Of a stretch of 64,000 nucleotides of DNA, positions 34,801 through 43,803 are shown piece by piece. Position numbers and translations under genes: made by a program. Source of the DNA: Lachnospiraceae bacterium (GTDB taxonomy: Bacteria > Bacillota > Clostridia > Lachnospirales > Lachnospiraceae); contig JAMPGL010000001.1 of assembly GCA_023663945.1 (NCBI GenBank), positions 85,577 through 149,576 on the forward strand, written 5' to 3'. The notes below the pieces were generated by a model, which saw only the letters and a program-made list of their open reading frames with translations, searched no databases and was not told the origin of the DNA. Position 1 is the first letter of the stretch. Each line of letters begins with the position of its first letter.

Positions 34801-35715
34801 ATGAAGAACAAATATTTGATATTGTTATTGGGGATATTGGTTATCGGGACATCAGGATGTGGAAAGAGCGGAGAGAAAGAAGATTTGATACCTCCCATAG
34901 TAGTTGAAGAGATAGAAGAATCGGATTATGATGACAATGCCGGAGAAAAAGAGGGTACAGATGAAACAAATGAGGATTCCAGAGAGAAAATCGTAAAAGA
35001 GGATTCGGCTGTAGAAAAGGAGGATGCGGCAAAGGCAGTTGGAGCGCAAAAAGCAGAGGAGGGCATTGACACTGCATCACAGACAGACCCGGAAAAGGCG
35101 GCATATAATGCCGTGCTTGAGAAACTTTATACGACTTATACTCTCCCTGACGGAACAGAGCTGGGGTATGATGGAATAACAGATCTTTCATGGAATAAAT
35201 TTGCCATATATGATATCGATCAGGATGGAAAGGAAGAACTGATTATCCAATGGACAACTACATACACGGCGGGAATGTCGGGAATCATATACGGTTTTGA
35301 CAGCGTTTCCGGCACTGTCAAGGCGGAGCTTTGGGAATATCCTTCACAGACCTTTTATGATAACGGCGTTGTGGAAGTGGAGCTGTCCCACAATCATGGG
35401 ATGGCTGGTGAGATAGAAGATTTTTGGCCTTATACTTTTTATCAGTATGATAAGAATACGGACACCTATCTCTGCACAGCGGAGGTGGACGCATGGAATA
35501 AGGCATACTATGAAACGGACTATGACGGCGTGCCTTTTCCGGATGAGCTTGATGCGGACAAAGATGGAATTTTGTATCAAGTAACAGTTGGGAATAGCGA
35601 AAAGCTGATGGATTTAGAGGAGTATGAAAAGTGGCGGGACTCTATGATTGGCGGAGCAGTGAAGATAGAGATTCCGTTTGTGGGGATAACGGAGGAGAGC
35701 ATCCGCAACAGTTAA
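34801..35715 (+). CDS. lipoprotein of unknown function, same cluster
   Basis: 304 residues. The signal MKNKYLILLLGILVIGTSGC ends in lipobox TSGC, followed by a highly acidic linker (residues ~35-95). The folded part has KFAIYDIDQDGKEELIIQWT, again a D-x-D-x-D-G motif. It starts 12 bp after the YARHG lipoprotein stop. Not recognised beyond these features; a calcium-dependent extracellular domain is possible. Confidence 0.75.
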   Translation: MKNKYLILLLGILVIGTSGCGKSGEKEDLIPPIVVEEIEESDYDDNAGEKEGTDETNEDSREKIVKEDSAVEKEDAAKAVGAQKAEEGIDTASQTDPEKAAYNAVLEKLYTTYTLPDGTELGYDGITDLSWNKFAIYDIDQDGKEELIIQWTTTYTAGMSGIIYGFDSVSGTVKAELWEYPSQTFYDNGVVEVELSHNHGMAGEIEDFWPYTFYQYDKNTDTYLCTAEVDAWNKAYYETDYDGVPFPDELDADKDGILYQVTVGNSEKLMDLEEYEKWRDSMIGGAVKIEIPFVGITEESIRNS

Positions 35716-35757
35716 GCTTTGCAGATTTGGGCTGTAGGAAAACCCCATTTAAAATTC

Positions 35758-35786
35758 TTTACCATGTATAAAAATTGAGATATAAT
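35758..35786 (+). promoter_or_regulatory. promoter of the GH127 gene
   Basis: TTTACC (35758-35763), 17-bp spacer and perfect TATAAT (35781-35786), about 90 bp before the ATG. Confidence 0.65.
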
Positions 35787-35877
35787 TATATCACGAAAAA
35801 TGGTGAAGGCGATTTGGTGCTTATGAGTATTGAAGCTTGAAAAGCAAGAAAAGACTTTGGAAAGAAAGGAATCCAAT

Positions 35878-37797
35878 ATGAAAATACAAAGGCAGATAGA
35901 CGTCAAAGGCTTCGAGAGCAGAAAAGGCTTTATTTATGACTATCAAAAGCTCATAAAGGATGTAGTGATTCCTTACCAGTATGCGGTTCTGCACGATCAG
36001 GTGGAGGGAGTGGAAAAGAGCCATGTAGTTTCCAATTTTGAAAATGCGGCAAAAGCAGTCCGGGGAGAAGATGTGGGGGACGGATTTTACGGGATGGTTT
36101 TTCAGGACAGCGACGCCGCCAAGTGGCTTGAGGCGGCGGCTTATTCGCTGGCGGTTTTTCCAGATAAGGATTTGGAGCAAAAGGCGGACGTGCTGATTGA
36201 AAAGATTGCAGCGGCGCAGGATACGGATGGATACCTAAATACATATTTTACCATTAAAGACAGGGAAAAGCGCTGGACGAATCTTTTGGAAGGGCATGAG
36301 CTTTATTGTGCCGGGCACATGATGGAGGCTGCCGCCGCTTATTTTGAGACGACAGGAAAGGACAGGCTTCTTAAGGTAATGCTTAAGAATGCGGAGCATA
36401 TTTATCAAAAATTTGTGGTGGAAGGAAAGGAAGGCTATCCGGGCCATCCGGAGGTAGAGCTGGCTCTGCTTCGGATGTACCGCGCGGCAAACGATGAGAA
36501 GTGTCTGGAACTGGCAAAGCATTTTATTGACGTGCGGGGCGTTGACCGGGAGTTTTATAAAAGGGAAGTGGAGAGCCGGGATTGGAAGGTCTGGGGAAAC
36601 GATGCGTCGGATTACGATTATCAGCAGTCCGGAAAGCCGGTGCGGGAGCAGAGCGATGCCACGGGGCACAGTGTCCGGGCGGTATATCTTTATACCGGAA
36701 TGGCTGACCTTGCATCGGAGACAGGGGATGAGGAGCTTCGCGCGGCATGTAAAAGATTGTTTGAAAGTATCCGGGAACGCCGGATGTATGTGACAGGCGG
36801 AATTGGATCTACCGCGCTTGGAGAAGCATTTACCGTTGATTATCATCTTCCCAATGACACAGCGTATGCGGAGACCTGCGCGTCCATCGGGTTAATGTTT
36901 TTTGCGTCCAGAATGCTGGAGATGGAAGTGGATTCTGTCTATAGCGACGTGATGGAGCGGGCGTTTTACAATACGGTGCTGGCAGGGATGCAGCTTGACG
37001 GCAGGCGGTTCTTTTATGTGAATCCGCTGGAGGTGATTCCGGGAATTTCCGGCGAGGCAGCGACTCACAAACACGCGCTTCCTCAGAGACCCGGCTGGTA
37101 TACCTGTGCCTGCTGTCCGCCCAATGTGGCGCGGTGCATTGCCTCCATCGGCAGATATGCTTACGGGGAAAATGAGACTACAGCCTTTATCCATCTGTTT
37201 ATGGAAGGAAAGGCATCTTTGAAAAACGGTTTTGTGCTGGACTGTGAGACAAAGTATCCCTATGAAATGAAGGCGGTGTATCGGGTTCTGGCTGGAAACG
37301 GTACGGTGGCAGTGCGGGAGCCGGACTGGAGCAGGGACAGCTTCCGGATTTTGGTGAATGGCAGTGAGCAGGCGGGAAATTATGCGAGAGGATACCGGTA
37401 TCTGGAAGGAATCAAGGCAGGAGATGTGATTGAGGTTGTTTTTGACGACCGTGTAAAAAGAATTTATGCTTCTGCCAAGGTTTCCAGTGACAGCGGATAC
37501 GCTGCATTGCAGAGGGGACCGCTGGTATATTGCGTGGAAGGGATTGATAATGAGGGAGACGTGCTTTCTCTCTCCTATGCAGAAGAGGGAAAGGTGGAAA
37601 TAGGAGAGTTTGAACCGGAGCTGCTTAACGGAACCATAAAGTTAAGAGCGGAGGGTTATAGAACGGTTCAAAATCAATCACTTTACACTTATGAGAAGCA
37701 GAAACGGGAGCGGTGCATAATCACGGCAGTTCCTTATTACACATGGGGAAACCGGGGGCTGGGACAGATGAGGGTATGGCTTCCAGAGAGACCTTAG
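35878..37797 (+). CDS. GH127-family beta-L-arabinofuranosidase-like glycosidase
   Basis: Glycoside hydrolase releasing beta-linked L-arabinofuranose from plant glycans in characterised relatives. The 639-residue sequence has the cysteine zinc site of the family: E332-T-C334 and the C412/C413 pair in CACCPPNVARCI; one of the latter is the expected nucleophile. AAAGAAAGGA precedes ATG 35878; the open frame upstream to 35830 lacks a better site. There is no signal peptide, so it acts in the cytoplasm on imported oligosaccharides. Substrate assignment is by family only. Confidence 0.9.
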   Translation: MKIQRQIDVKGFESRKGFIYDYQKLIKDVVIPYQYAVLHDQVEGVEKSHVVSNFENAAKAVRGEDVGDGFYGMVFQDSDAAKWLEAAAYSLAVFPDKDLEQKADVLIEKIAAAQDTDGYLNTYFTIKDREKRWTNLLEGHELYCAGHMMEAAAAYFETTGKDRLLKVMLKNAEHIYQKFVVEGKEGYPGHPEVELALLRMYRAANDEKCLELAKHFIDVRGVDREFYKREVESRDWKVWGNDASDYDYQQSGKPVREQSDATGHSVRAVYLYTGMADLASETGDEELRAACKRLFESIRERRMYVTGGIGSTALGEAFTVDYHLPNDTAYAETCASIGLMFFASRMLEMEVDSVYSDVMERAFYNTVLAGMQLDGRRFFYVNPLEVIPGISGEAATHKHALPQRPGWYTCACCPPNVARCIASIGRYAYGENETTAFIHLFMEGKASLKNGFVLDCETKYPYEMKAVYRVLAGNGTVAVREPDWSRDSFRILVNGSEQAGNYARGYRYLEGIKAGDVIEVVFDDRVKRIYASAKVSSDSGYAALQRGPLVYCVEGIDNEGDVLSLSYAEEGKVEIGEFEPELLNGTIKLRAEGYRTVQNQSLYTYEKQKRERCIITAVPYYTWGNRGLGQMRVWLPERP

Positions 37798-37886
37798 AAG
37801 CAGAAAGCCCGGCAGGAGAATCGGTTCAGTTTCACAGGTCAGTCTTTTTTGATATACTATAGACAAAACGCAGGGAGGAAATGGCA

Positions 37887-39428
37887 ATGGCAAAGTGGCT
37901 TGACGACGCAATTTTTTATGAAATTTATCCGCAGTCCTTTCAGGATTCTAACGGAGATGGAATCGGGGATCTACAGGGAATCATATCCAGACTGGATTAT
38001 ATTAAGGAGCTGGGGTGCAATGCGCTTTGGATTAATCCCTGTTTTGCTTCGCCCTTTGGAGATGCGGGATATGATGTGGCGGATTATTACAGCATAGCTC
38101 CCAGATACGGCACCAATGAGGATGCCAGAGAGCTTTTTGAAGAGGTGCATAGGAGGGGAATGCATATTCTGCTGGATTTGGTTCCTGGGCACACTTCGGT
38201 GGAGCATCCCTGGTTTAAAGAATCCATGAAAGCACAGCCCAATGAATTTACAGACCGGTATGTGTGGACGGACAGCATTTGGGAAGAGCCGAAGGGAATG
38301 GGAAGCCTCCGGGGAATTTCGGACAGGGACGGCTCCTGTGCCGTGAATTTCTTTTCCAATCAGCCCTCTTTAAATTATGGTTTTTATCGGATTGACAGAC
38401 CGTGGCAGCAGGCGGTGGATGCGCCGGGACCTGCGGCGACTCTCGAGGCGTTAAAAGATATTATGCGCTTCTGGCTTACCATGGGCTGTGACGGATTCCG
38501 GGTGGATATGGCGGGTTCTCTGGTCAAAAATGACGAGGACGGCAAGGGAACCATTGCATTGTGGAAAAAGGTGCGCAGTTTTTTGGATGAGGAATTTCCG
38601 GAGGCTGCAATGGTGTCCGAGTGGGGAGAGCCGGATAAATCCTTGCAGGGCGGGTTCCATATGGATTTTCTCCTGCACTTTGGCCCGTCTCACTATAACG
38701 ACCTGTTCCGGTGCGAAAATCCTTATTTTGCCAGAAGCGGAAAGGGCGATATTTCCCAGTTCGTGGCAAAGTATCTTGAAAATTATGAGAAGTCGGAGAA
38801 AAAGGGCTTAATCTGTATCCCATCCGGAAATCATGATATGGGAAGACTGGCGAAGACGCTCGACCAGAAGGAGATGAAGATTGCCTTTGCGTTTCTTCTT
38901 TCCATGCCGGGAGCTCCTTTTATCTACTATGGGGACGAGATTGGAATGCGCTATGTGGAAGATTTGGTTTCGGTGGAGGGCGGTTATGACAGAACCGGCT
39001 CCCGTACGCCGATGCAGTGGGACGAGGGTGTGAATGCCGGGTTTAGCACGGCTTCCAAGGAAAAGCTTTACGTCCGTCAGGATGAAAGTGCTGACCGCCC
39101 CACGGTGCAAAAGCAGATGAATGAAGAAAATTCTCTTTATCAGGAGATACGGAAACTGATTAAAATACGGCAGTCTCACAAGGCATTGCAGAGTAAGGGG
39201 GAAATCCGTTTTCTTTATGCCGAAGAATATGCTTATCCCTTTGCTTATTTGCGGAGCAGCGGGGAAGAAAAGATTCTGGTCGTGCTCAATCCTTCCGACA
39301 GGGAAGAGAGCTTTGCCTGTGACTTCAAATTAGGAAAAGCTCTCTACACGCTGGGCGGTAAGGTAGAAACAGCAGACGGAATTATAAAAGTACCGGGATG
39401 CACGGCGGGATTTTTTGAGATTCCTTGA
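37887..39428 (+). CDS. GH13 alpha-amylase-family glycosidase
   Basis: Cytoplasmic enzyme acting on alpha-glucosides. The (beta/alpha)8 motifs are present: a Ca-binding-type DSNGDGIGDL near the N-terminus, GFRVDMAGS with the nucleophile D207, the acid/base in VSEWGEPD, and the final SGNHDMGRL. ATG 37887 is preferred over 37881 because AGGGAGG ends at 37878. Length is 513 residues. It lies 89 bp after GH127, perhaps with its own weak promoter. The exact substrate (maltodextrin, trehalose or other) cannot be read from sequence. Confidence 0.9.
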   Translation: MAKWLDDAIFYEIYPQSFQDSNGDGIGDLQGIISRLDYIKELGCNALWINPCFASPFGDAGYDVADYYSIAPRYGTNEDARELFEEVHRRGMHILLDLVPGHTSVEHPWFKESMKAQPNEFTDRYVWTDSIWEEPKGMGSLRGISDRDGSCAVNFFSNQPSLNYGFYRIDRPWQQAVDAPGPAATLEALKDIMRFWLTMGCDGFRVDMAGSLVKNDEDGKGTIALWKKVRSFLDEEFPEAAMVSEWGEPDKSLQGGFHMDFLLHFGPSHYNDLFRCENPYFARSGKGDISQFVAKYLENYEKSEKKGLICIPSGNHDMGRLAKTLDQKEMKIAFAFLLSMPGAPFIYYGDEIGMRYVEDLVSVEGGYDRTGSRTPMQWDEGVNAGFSTASKEKLYVRQDESADRPTVQKQMNEENSLYQEIRKLIKIRQSHKALQSKGEIRFLYAEEYAYPFAYLRSSGEEKILVVLNPSDREESFACDFKLGKALYTLGGKVETADGIIKVPGCTAGFFEIP

Positions 39429-39461
39429 AAGAATCTCTAGGAATCTGTTAGGAATCCGCTC

Positions 39462-39560
39462 GGCTCCTGCTAGAAACCGAAGGATCCTTCTAGGAGCTGA
39501 AAGTTCCTCTAGGAGCCGAAGGCACCTACTAGGAACCCGAAGGCTCCTCTAGGAGCCACA
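39462..39560. repeat. five ~20-bp tandem repeats, each partly palindromic
   Basis: Units begin at 39462, 39482, 39502, 39521 and 39542, with lengths 20, 20, 19, 21 and 19 bp. The best unit contains GCTCCT-CT-AGGAGC. More diverged copies (CTAGGAATC, TTAGGAATC) occur upstream from ~39436. The array fills the gap between two convergent genes and supplies the stop codon of the ABC permease. Confidence 0.85.
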
Positions 39561-40322
39561 GGACGCATAGTGCCTTACTCCGATTTTCCACAACAGCAGG
39601 CAGGGAAGGATAAACAGGCATGCTAGAGCGGGAAGGAGGGCATACCAGCTTTTGCCCCGGTCAAGGAGATACAGAAGAGGATAGTACTGTATCAGCGCGT
39701 AAGGCACTACAAAGGTACAAAAGAGCAGAACCTGTCTGCCGTAAATGCAGACAGGGTATTTGCCGTATTCTCTGGCACCGTCGGTAAAGATATTCATAAA
39801 TTCCAGCCCTTCCACGGTATAAAAGCAGATGGAGGCATAGATCAGAAAGACACCGCTGAAAACTACCGTTCCGCCAAGGAGCATTAAAATAACCGTCAAA
39901 ATCTTAGAAAGCGTCCAAGTCACATCACTCGCGGAAAATCCCCAGACAAACATGATAACAGCCTGTAAAACACGTCCAATCCTGCTAAATTCGATGTGGC
40001 TTCCCAAAACTTGGATGATTTCGTTCCGGGGACGGACCATGATACGGTCAAACTCCCCTTTTTTGATCATGGAGGCAAACTGGTCAAAGCCTCTGGCAAA
40101 AGCCTCCGCAAGGGCAAATTCCATCAGCGTAATGCTAAAGCAGAGTAAAACTTCATTATAGGTAAATCCTTCTATTTCATGAAACCGCTGAAACATGAAA
40201 TAAATCCCCAAAAACACGTTAAAAGACACCCAAAACTGTCCCAGACAGGTCATGAGAAAAGAGGTCTTGTATTCCATAATGCTTTTGAGGTGAATCATAA
40301 AATATTTTCCGTATAACTTCAT
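39549..40322 (-). CDS. ABC-2-type exporter permease
   Basis: 257 residues with about six membrane helices, resembling the ABC-2-type permeases that pair with the next upstream gene (YadH/DUF990-like). It starts MKLYGKYFMIHLKSIMEYKT and includes KKGEFDRIMVRPRNEIIQVL between helices. Its start is 4 bp after the stop of the upstream permease. The C-terminal tail and stop lie inside the tandem repeats. The exported substrate is unknown. Confidence 0.87.
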   Translation of the reverse strand: MKLYGKYFMIHLKSIMEYKTSFLMTCLGQFWVSFNVFLGIYFMFQRFHEIEGFTYNEVLLCFSITLMEFALAEAFARGFDQFASMIKKGEFDRIMVRPRNEIIQVLGSHIEFSRIGRVLQAVIMFVWGFSASDVTWTLSKILTVILMLLGGTVVFSGVFLIYASICFYTVEGLEFMNIFTDGAREYGKYPVCIYGRQVLLFCTFVVPYALIQYYPLLYLLDRGKSWYALLPALACLFILPCLLLWKIGVRHYASCGS

Positions 40323-40326
40323 GGTA

Positions 40327-41130
40327 TCAACCTCCTTGTACCGTAATTCGTTTCATAGCCAATAAGTTTAAAAATTCCCCGAAAAGAGTCAGTGCAATCA
40401 GCCAGAAAATTTGCAGAAGCACCGCCTGATGCATGGAAGCCCCGGCAAGATCCCCGCTGTAAATCCGAAGAGGAACATTTTGCATGGAAGCAAAAGGCAG
40501 CAGTTCCAGAAAACGCCTCAGCCCATCGGGAAAAAAGGGCAGAGGAATCACGGCGCCCGATAAAAATTCCACGGCGGATGCGGCAACTAAGCGGATTCCC
40601 ATAGGGGAAATGGTAAAAAAAGATACCATGTAAATCAACATGCAAAAGGCGGCGGTCACTCCGGTGCCGAGAAACAGCGTCAAAAGGAACAGCCCGAAAG
40701 CGGCCGGACTTACCGGAAGCATCAGCCCATAAGGTGCGGGCAGGAACAAAGCGACCAGTAAGATGGGCAGACAGCGGAGCAGAGCCTTAGCCATACGGTT
40801 TGCCAGACTTCTGGCAAACCACATGCGGTAGACATTGATGGGACGGCAGAGCTCGTAAGCGATATTGCCGTCCATAATGGAATTAAATATTTCATTTTCC
40901 ATCATCCACGCCAAAAACAATGCCAAAAACGCCTGCTGCATCCACACGTAGGAGGCAGTGGCGTGAAAGCTCATAGGAAAGGCGGAGGAATTTGTCCGGT
41001 AAAAAGCGCGGAACATTAAGATTTCCATTGTGCCCCAGGCAAATTGAGTGACGACTCCCGCCAAGGCGGCGGCACGGTATTGCAGATCCATGGAAAAGCG
41101 GAGCCTGAAAAAAGCAAAATATTTACCCAT
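40327..41130 (-). CDS. ABC-2-type exporter permease
   Basis: 267 residues, about six membrane helices, paralogous in organisation to the following permease. ATG 41130 (MGKYFAFFRLRFSMDLQYRA) follows AGGAGG; the open frame to 41214 overlaps the ATPase gene. It contains FNSIMDGNIAYELCRPINVY, comparable to the GEFDRIMVRP region in its partner. Likely forms a heterodimer with that protein. Confidence 0.87.
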   Translation of the reverse strand: MGKYFAFFRLRFSMDLQYRAAALAGVVTQFAWGTMEILMFRAFYRTNSSAFPMSFHATASYVWMQQAFLALFLAWMMENEIFNSIMDGNIAYELCRPINVYRMWFARSLANRMAKALLRCLPILLVALFLPAPYGLMLPVSPAAFGLFLLTLFLGTGVTAAFCMLIYMVSFFTISPMGIRLVAASAVEFLSGAVIPLPFFPDGLRRFLELLPFASMQNVPLRIYSGDLAGASMHQAVLLQIFWLIALTLFGEFLNLLAMKRITVQGG

Positions 41131-41140
41131 AGCACACCTC

Positions 41141-41929
41141 CTAAATCCGGTGGCTGCGGTAAAAGTCCGCCAGCGCCTCTTCCGTGCTGTCAAAGTTCCC
41201 GCGGATGTCGTCAATTGTGCCGTCCAGCAGGACTTTTCCCCTGCCGATTAATATGACTCTATTAGTCAACGCTTCGATGTCCTGCATGTCATGTGTTGTC
41301 AGAATGACAGTGGTGTTTTTTTCTTTGTTCAATTGCAGGATAAAGTCCCTGACAGCCAGTTTTGACACTGCATCCAACCCGATGGTAGGCTCGTCTAAGA
41401 ATAAGATTTTGGGGTTATGTAAAAGGGAGGCGGCAATTTCACACCGCATCCTCTGCCCCAAGGAAAGCTGGCGCACCGGGGTTTTTAAAAGCTCCGAAAG
41501 GTTTAAGAGCTCGGAGAGCATCTCAAGGTTTCGTTTGTAAGTGTCTGGATTGATTCGATAGATTTCTTTTAATAATTCAAAGGAATCAAGAACCGGCACA
41601 TCCCACCATAACTGAGTCCGTTGACCAAAGACCACGCCGATATTTTGGACGTGCCGGATACGGTCTTTCCATGGGGTGAGGCCGTCAATCTGACAAGTCC
41701 CCTCCTCCGGGGTGAGAATACCGCTTAGAATCTTGATGGTAGAGCTCTTTCCGGCGCCGTTCGGACCAATGTAGCCCACCATTTCTCCCTCGGAAATGGT
41801 AAAGGAAACGTCGTCAAGAGCGTGAATGTACTCATATTCCTTGTGGAATAGAGCTTTTAGCGCCGGACCAAATCCGGCGTTTCGTTTAGAGACCTTGTAG
41901 GTCTTGCGAACATGTTCGACTTTAATCAT
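41141..41929 (-). CDS. ABC exporter ATP-binding protein
   Basis: First gene of a minus-strand three-gene operon. The 262-residue ATPase has Walker A GPNGAGKSS near residue 58, the signature LSLGQRMR and Walker B ILFLDEPTIGLD, then the switch histidine in TTHDMQD. The N-terminal insert KRNAGFGPALKALFHKEYEY before the core is typical of this exporter subgroup. AGGAGG lies just before ATG 41929. Confidence 0.93.
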   Translation of the reverse strand: MIKVEHVRKTYKVSKRNAGFGPALKALFHKEYEYIHALDDVSFTISEGEMVGYIGPNGAGKSSTIKILSGILTPEEGTCQIDGLTPWKDRIRHVQNIGVVFGQRTQLWWDVPVLDSFELLKEIYRINPDTYKRNLEMLSELLNLSELLKTPVRQLSLGQRMRCEIAASLLHNPKILFLDEPTIGLDAVSKLAVRDFILQLNKEKNTTVILTTHDMQDIEALTNRVILIGRGKVLLDGTIDDIRGNFDSTEEALADFYRSHRI

Positions 41930-42241
41930 GTCTGCGTCCTCCTGGTAGTATTATAATAGTTTATAACTTGCCAAGCCGGTCTGCTGCCTCCGGATTTTGC
42001 CGGAAAGCTACCGCAGGTAAGTATGAAGTTGTATCGCTTATGGAAAAGCGAAAGGAATTTAAGAATATCACTATGGGGATAGATTGTCAAGGTCAAATGT
42101 GATAAAATTATCTTATGAGCAAAGGGAGCTGTGAAACAGCGGAGAGCACGAAGTGCGTCTTTGTGGAAGTTAAGCCTGTCGGAACGCCATTTTGAAAGTT
42201 CTGGGGGAGCACGAAGTGCGCCTTTGCGGAAGGAAAACAGA
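41930..42241. other. divergent intergenic region, 312 bp
   Basis: It separates the minus-strand ABC operon from the cysteine-cluster gene. It contains a TATTATAAT stretch near 41949-41957 read on the minus strand, a TTGTCA near 42088 on the plus strand without a clear partner, and the two 26-bp repeats listed separately. No gene or recognised RNA was seen. Confidence 0.5.
42144..42232. repeat. 26-bp direct repeat, two copies 63 bp apart
   Basis: Copies at 42144-42169 and 42207-42232 share GAGCACGAAGTGCG-Y-CTTTG-Y-GGAAG. Each contains the small hairpin GCAC-GAA-GTGC. The second copy runs into the ribosome-site region of the next gene. Confidence 0.88.
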
Positions 42242-42910
42242 ATGAAGCGTGAAATTGATTTAAATGAAATATCAGACGGTAAGCTATACACATCCGGCGA
42301 TATGGTGAGAATCGGATGCAATGACTGTGCGGGATGCTCGGAATGCTGCCGGACGGCAGGGGATACCATCCTGTTAGACCCTTATGATATTTATCAATTA
42401 GAGCAGGCGTTACAGACCGGCTTTGAGTGGCTTATGGCGGAGTATATTAATCTGCGGGTGGTGGATGGACTGATTCAGCCCCATTTAAGGATGCGCCCGG
42501 AGGAGGGCTGTGTTTTTTTAAGCGGAGAAGGGCGGTGCTCCATTCACGACCATAGACCGGGGTTCTGCCGGATGTTTCCCATGGGACGGATTTACCAGGA
42601 ACAGGGATTTAAATATTTTTTGCAGGTACACGAGTGCTCTTATCCCAATAAGACCAAGGTGAAGCTTTGGAAATGGCTGGGGATTCCGGTGATTAACATT
42701 TACGAAAATTATATTGAAAAGTGGCACGGTTTTGTGCAGGAACAGGTGAAAGCTGTGGAGGGTATGGAGAATCAGGAGATTATTAAAAAGTTGAATTTGT
42801 ACCTGCTGAACCAGTTTTATGTAAACCAATATGAGATAAATGAGGATTTTTATCCGCAGTTTGATAAAAGGCTGGAGGAAGCAAAAACGGTGGCGGCGCT
42901 GTACCGGTGA
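42242..42910 (+). CDS. YkgJ-type cysteine-cluster protein
   Basis: 222 residues. Cysteines cluster as CNDCAGCSECC near residues 25-35, with later C residues in GRCSIHDHRPGFCRMFPMG and HECSY. This is the pattern of the YkgJ/Fe-S-type cysteine-cluster family, whose members are thought to bind metal or an iron-sulfur centre; function is unknown. ATG 42242 is near GCGGAAGGAAAAC; upstream in-frame codons lie in the repeat copies and are not used. Confidence 0.85.
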   Translation: MKREIDLNEISDGKLYTSGDMVRIGCNDCAGCSECCRTAGDTILLDPYDIYQLEQALQTGFEWLMAEYINLRVVDGLIQPHLRMRPEEGCVFLSGEGRCSIHDHRPGFCRMFPMGRIYQEQGFKYFLQVHECSYPNKTKVKLWKWLGIPVINIYENYIEKWHGFVQEQVKAVEGMENQEIIKKLNLYLLNQFYVNQYEINEDFYPQFDKRLEEAKTVAALYR

Positions 42911-42953
42911 GGGTTAAGGATATATAATAAAAGAAAATGGGTGAAAGCATTTT

Positions 42954-43553
42954 ATGGAAAACGATAAAGGATTAAATCAAGCTAAGAAAAGAACGGAAAA
43001 GATTTATATCACGGATATTGCAATAGAGAAAGTACCGTATATCCGGTATAAAAACTTTTCAGAAAAGCAGAATATGGTTATGCGGCAGTTGGCAAGGGAT
43101 GTGTTGTCGTTATCCAAAGAATTTAATGACAGCAATGAAGTGGCAATTACTTGCGATATTGGTGCAGATATGCCGTTAGATGAATATGGAATTAGTTATG
43201 GGACGGAGCATAGCGTGCAAATAACATCGGATACGTTGTCAAACCACATACTTACATCAGCAGACAGCGTATCGGTGGTTATCCTGCACAACCATCCATC
43301 GTCACAGACATTCTCGCTGGAAGATATACGTTTTTTCCTTGTTTATTCCACGGTGGCTGTTATTTCCGTAGTATCAAATCAGGGAACTATTCATTATCTG
43401 TATAAAGATAGGCAATATGATTTCCATAAGGCATTTGCCTTGTTTAAGGAATTTGCTGCAAAAGCAACTAAGAATCTTACGGTAAAGGAGCATTATGATA
43501 TAGCGCTCTCTTTTCTGAAACATTGTAATGAGGCAGGATTGTTTTATGAATGA
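42954..43553 (+). CDS. JAMM/RadC-type domain protein
   Basis: 199 residues. The motif H112-N-H114-P-S with S121 and D124 (LHNHPSSQTFSLED) is the JAMM metal site of RadC and JAB proteins. Unlike RadC there is no N-terminal helix-hairpin-helix, and the rest is not recognised. RadC-like JAB proteins are common on mobile elements; their biochemical role is unclear. A 59-residue gene follows at 11 bp. Confidence 0.75.
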   Translation: MENDKGLNQAKKRTEKIYITDIAIEKVPYIRYKNFSEKQNMVMRQLARDVLSLSKEFNDSNEVAITCDIGADMPLDEYGISYGTEHSVQITSDTLSNHILTSADSVSVVILHNHPSSQTFSLEDIRFFLVYSTVAVISVVSNQGTIHYLYKDRQYDFHKAFALFKEFAAKATKNLTVKEHYDIALSFLKHCNEAGLFYE

Positions 43554-43564
43554 AAGGGTGATTT

Positions 43565-43744
43565 ATGATGAGAGAAGAAGGTTATCTTAACGACTTATTT
43601 TATGAGGACAGACCAATGCGGCTTATTGTTCCCGAACCGCTTCAAAAGATAGACGAACAGGAATTGGAACAAAGCAGGATGAAGAATCGTGAAATGATAA
43701 TGGCAATCAGGAAAAAACAAAAGGGATTCCTAAAAGACCAATAA
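43565..43744 (+). CDS. 59-residue hypothetical protein, partner of the JAMM gene
   Basis: The frame starts MMREEGYLNDLFYEDRPMRL (ATG 43565 or 43568) with AAAGGG 7-10 nt upstream, and ends with a basic IRKKQKGFLKDQ tail. It lies 11 bp after the JAMM gene on the same strand, which suggests joint expression. It is acidic at the front, basic at the end and probably helical. Not recognised. Confidence 0.6.
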   Translation: MMREEGYLNDLFYEDRPMRLIVPEPLQKIDEQELEQSRMKNREMIMAIRKKQKGFLKDQ

Positions 43745-43803
43745 CCAGCAGAGTGTTCTATTCTTGACGACATTGAAAAGGCTTAAAAAGGGGAAGCGGT
43801 GGG

